7,499 nucleotides of DNA. It comes from Bacteroidales bacterium Bact_07 (GTDB taxonomy: Bacteria > Bacteroidota > Bacteroidia > Bacteroidales > Tenuifilaceae). The position numbers and the translations under genes are program-made. The notes beneath the pieces were generated by a model. The model saw only the letters and a program-made list of their open reading frames with translations, did no database searches and was not told where the DNA came from. The stretch lies in contig LUYY01000127.1 in assembly GCA_001603415.1 (NCBI GenBank), positions 1 to 7,499 of the forward strand. The letters run 5' to 3'. The number at the start of each line of letters is the position of its first letter. The first letter of the stretch is position 1. This document shows, in pieces, positions 5,679 to 7,499 of the stretch.

Positions 5679-7055
5679 ATGGCAAAGACAAAACCAAGCA
5701 TTCCCAAGGGAACACGTGATTTTAGCCCGGAGCAAATGGTGCGCCGCAATTATATTTTCGATACCATCCGTTCGGTTTTTAGCAAGTATGGCTTTATGCC
5801 CATCGAAACACCCGCCATGGAGAATCTCTCAACCCTACTGGGTAAGTATGGCGACGAGGGCGATAAACTGCTTTTCAAGATACTCAACTCAGGCGATTTT
5901 ATCGACAAGGTTGACCCAAATATCCTGAAGCCGGGCAATTCCAATGCTGTATCGCTGGCAATTTGTGAAAAGGGTTTGCGCTACGACCTTACCGTTCCCT
6001 TTGCCCGTTTTGTAGTTCAGTACCAGAACGAGATAGTTTTTCCGTTCAAGCGTTACCAGATTCAACCCGTTTGGCGTGCCGATAGGCCGCAAAAGGGTCG
6101 ATACCGTGAGTTTTACCAGTGCGATGTTGATGTTATTGGTTCAAACTCGCTACTCAACGAGGCTGAACTGGTGCTGATTATAAATGAGGTTTTTGAAAAG
6201 CTCAAGGTTCGCACCTTGCTCAAGGTGAACAATCGCAAGATTTTAAGCGGCATTGCCGAGGTTATTGGCCATGCCGATAAGTTGATTGATATTACCGTTG
6301 CCATCGATAAAATTGAGAAGATAGGTATTGATGCGGTTAACGATGAGCTGCGCGAGCGCGGAATTGATGACGCAGCCATTCAGAAACTGCAACCCATTAT
6401 TCAGCTACAGGGTAGCAATACCGAAAAACTATCAACATTACGAAATGTTTTACAGGGCAGCCCCATTGGCCTAAAGGGCATTGAGGAGATGGAGGAGCTT
6501 TTCCGTTACATTGAGGCTTGGGGCAATTTATCAACACAGGTTGAGTTAGACCTTTCGCTTGCGCGAGGCTTGAACTACTACACAGGTGCAATCTTTGAGG
6601 TTAAAGCTTTAGATGCTGAAATGGGCAGCATATGCGGTGGTGGCCGCTACGACGACCTAACCGGAATATTTGGTTTACCCAATGTAAGTGGCGTAGGGGT
6701 ATCGTTTGGTGCCGACCGTATTTACGATGTGATGCTACAGCTTAACCTTTTCCCTGAGAGTTTAACTTCTACAACTCAGGTAATGTTCGCAAACTTTGGC
6801 CAAGCCGAGGTGGCATACTGCATGCCAGCAGCCCGCAGGCTTCGCGATGCAGGAATTAGTGTTGAAATTTACCCCGACTCCGCCAAGGTGAAAAAGCAGT
6901 TTGAGTATGCCAATAAGCGCAACATTCGCTTTATGGTAATTGCTGGCGAAACCGAAATTCAAAACCGTCAATTTTCCGTTAAGAACATGGTAACCGGAGA
7001 GCAGATTACCATTCCATTCGATAGTTTAGAAACACATATCAAGTTGAACCTATAA
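5679..7055 (+). CDS. hisS: Histidyl-tRNA synthetase
   Basis: This class II aminoacyl-tRNA synthetase charges tRNA-His with histidine in the cytoplasm, as a homodimer. All signature blocks are intact: KGTRDFSP (10-17), RYDLTVPFAR (101-110), motif 2 from VWRAD to EFYQCDVD (121-141), the histidine-A loop LARGLNYYTG (294-303), GGGRYDDL (320-327) and motif 3 GADRI (344-348). The anticodon-binding domain occupies the last 90 or so residues. The 458-aa length is at the longer end for bacteria. The ATG start is right because the conserved N-terminal block follows it after nine residues. It is not the HisZ regulatory paralogue, since the catalytic motifs are complete. It has its own promoter and is followed by an ammonia-lyase gene after 19 nt. 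Confidence 0.97.
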   Translation: MAKTKPSIPKGTRDFSPEQMVRRNYIFDTIRSVFSKYGFMPIETPAMENLSTLLGKYGDEGDKLLFKILNSGDFIDKVDPNILKPGNSNAVSLAICEKGLRYDLTVPFARFVVQYQNEIVFPFKRYQIQPVWRADRPQKGRYREFYQCDVDVIGSNSLLNEAELVLIINEVFEKLKVRTLLKVNNRKILSGIAEVIGHADKLIDITVAIDKIEKIGIDAVNDELRERGIDDAAIQKLQPIIQLQGSNTEKLSTLRNVLQGSPIGLKGIEEMEELFRYIEAWGNLSTQVELDLSLARGLNYYTGAIFEVKALDAEMGSICGGGRYDDLTGIFGLPNVSGVGVSFGADRIYDVMLQLNLFPESLTSTTQVMFANFGQAEVAYCMPAARRLRDAGISVEIYPDSAKVKKQFEYANKRNIRFMVIAGETEIQNRQFSVKNMVTGEQITIPFDSLETHIKLNL

Positions 7056-7074
7056 TAAAAATCAAACTTAAACC

Positions 7075-7499
7075 ATGGCAAAAGTTCATACCATATCGCC
7101 CAAGCCATTAAGCTGGGATGTAATTGAAAATTTGATAGATGAGCCACACAAACTTCAACTTTCCGATGAATCGCGTCAGCTCATTGCCAAGTGCCGCGAT
7201 TACCTTGACCGTAAGATGGAGAACGAGGAGACACCCATTTATGGTATAACTACCGGATTTGGTTCGCTTTGCAACAAAACCATATCAAAGGCTGAACTAT
7301 CGCAGCTGCAGAAGAACCTGGTTATGTCCCACGCCTGCAGCACAGGCGAAATGGTAAATCGCGAGATTGTGAAGCTTATGCTTTTCCTTAAGGCTCACGC
7401 CTTATCGTTAGGCCACTCAGGTGTTCAGGTCGAAACCGTTGAGCGCATTATCGATTTCTACAATAACGATGTTATTCCTGTGGTTTACGACCGAGGGTC
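7075..7499 (+). CDS. hutH: Histidine/aromatic amino acid ammonia-lyase, N-terminal part
   Basis: The gene runs off the right edge; 141 codons are visible, roughly the first quarter of a protein of about 500 aa. The family uses an MIO cofactor, formed from an Ala-Ser-Gly triad, to eliminate ammonia from histidine (giving urocanate), tyrosine or phenylalanine. Tyr56 in IYGITTGFGS (55-64) is the catalytic tyrosine. LQKNLVMSHACSTGE (78-92) is the selectivity region; its His86 fits histidine or tyrosine lyases rather than typical phenylalanine lyases. GHSGVQ (113-118) also fits. The last residues, IPVVYDRG (134-141), stand just before where the ASG triad should be, so that triad cannot be verified. 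The A-rich leader gives a clear ATG start 19 nt after the hisS stop codon, so co-transcription is likely. Histidine as substrate is the best guess; an aromatic acid lyase with a biosynthetic role is possible. Confidence 0.85.
   Translation, partial: MAKVHTISPKPLSWDVIENLIDEPHKLQLSDESRQLIAKCRDYLDRKMENEETPIYGITTGFGSLCNKTISKAELSQLQKNLVMSHACSTGEMVNREIVKLMLFLKAHALSLGHSGVQVETVERIIDFYNNDVIPVVYDRG

Overview
The window looks like an ordinary chromosomal segment of a Bacteroidetes (Bacteroidota) species, most likely from the Bacteroidales or a related marine or anaerobic group. Three things suggest this. All recognisable proteins resemble Bacteroidetes orthologues. Two gene starts are preceded by exact matches to the Bacteroidetes -7 promoter element TAnnTTTG. 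Most starts have A-rich, Shine-Dalgarno-poor leaders. This assignment rests on reading the sequence and on recalled family features; no search was run.

Layout, all genes on the + strand. Positions 1-375 hold no recognisable gene. They contain a short 10-bp tandem repeat, a nested set of complementary segments that could fold into a structured RNA (about 141-221), a separate hairpin (239-270) and a rho-independent terminator (283-312). Next come five tightly packed genes: an exported DUF1343/NamZ-type exo-N-acetylmuramidase (376-1551), a viroplasmin-domain RNase H (start revised to GTG 1578), a LolC/LolE-type ABC transporter permease (2228-3469), the lipid A 4'-kinase lpxK (3489-4553) and a purine nucleoside phosphorylase (4510-5319) that overlaps lpxK by 44 nt. 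A strong terminator (5340-5368) closes this cluster. A 359-nt spacer follows, carrying a 4x7-bp tandem repeat, an imperfect palindromic repeat unit of a kind scattered through Bacteroidetes genomes, and a pyrimidine-rich tract. A new promoter then starts hisS (5679-7055), with an aromatic amino acid/histidine ammonia-lyase (hutH-like, 7075 to the window edge) 19 nt behind it.

How the genes fit together. Three products of the first cluster act on the cell envelope: peptidoglycan fragment turnover, outer-membrane lipoprotein release and lipid A phosphorylation. The other two handle nucleic acid or nucleoside housekeeping (RNA/DNA hybrid cleavage, purine salvage). The second unit pairs the enzyme that charges tRNA with histidine and one that probably deaminates histidine.

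I found no mobile element, CRISPR array, defence system, toxin-antitoxin pair or frame-broken gene. The most promising unexplained item is the candidate structured RNA with its own terminator at 141-312. Next are the hisS-hutH pairing and the Asp at the purine-specificity position of the phosphorylase.
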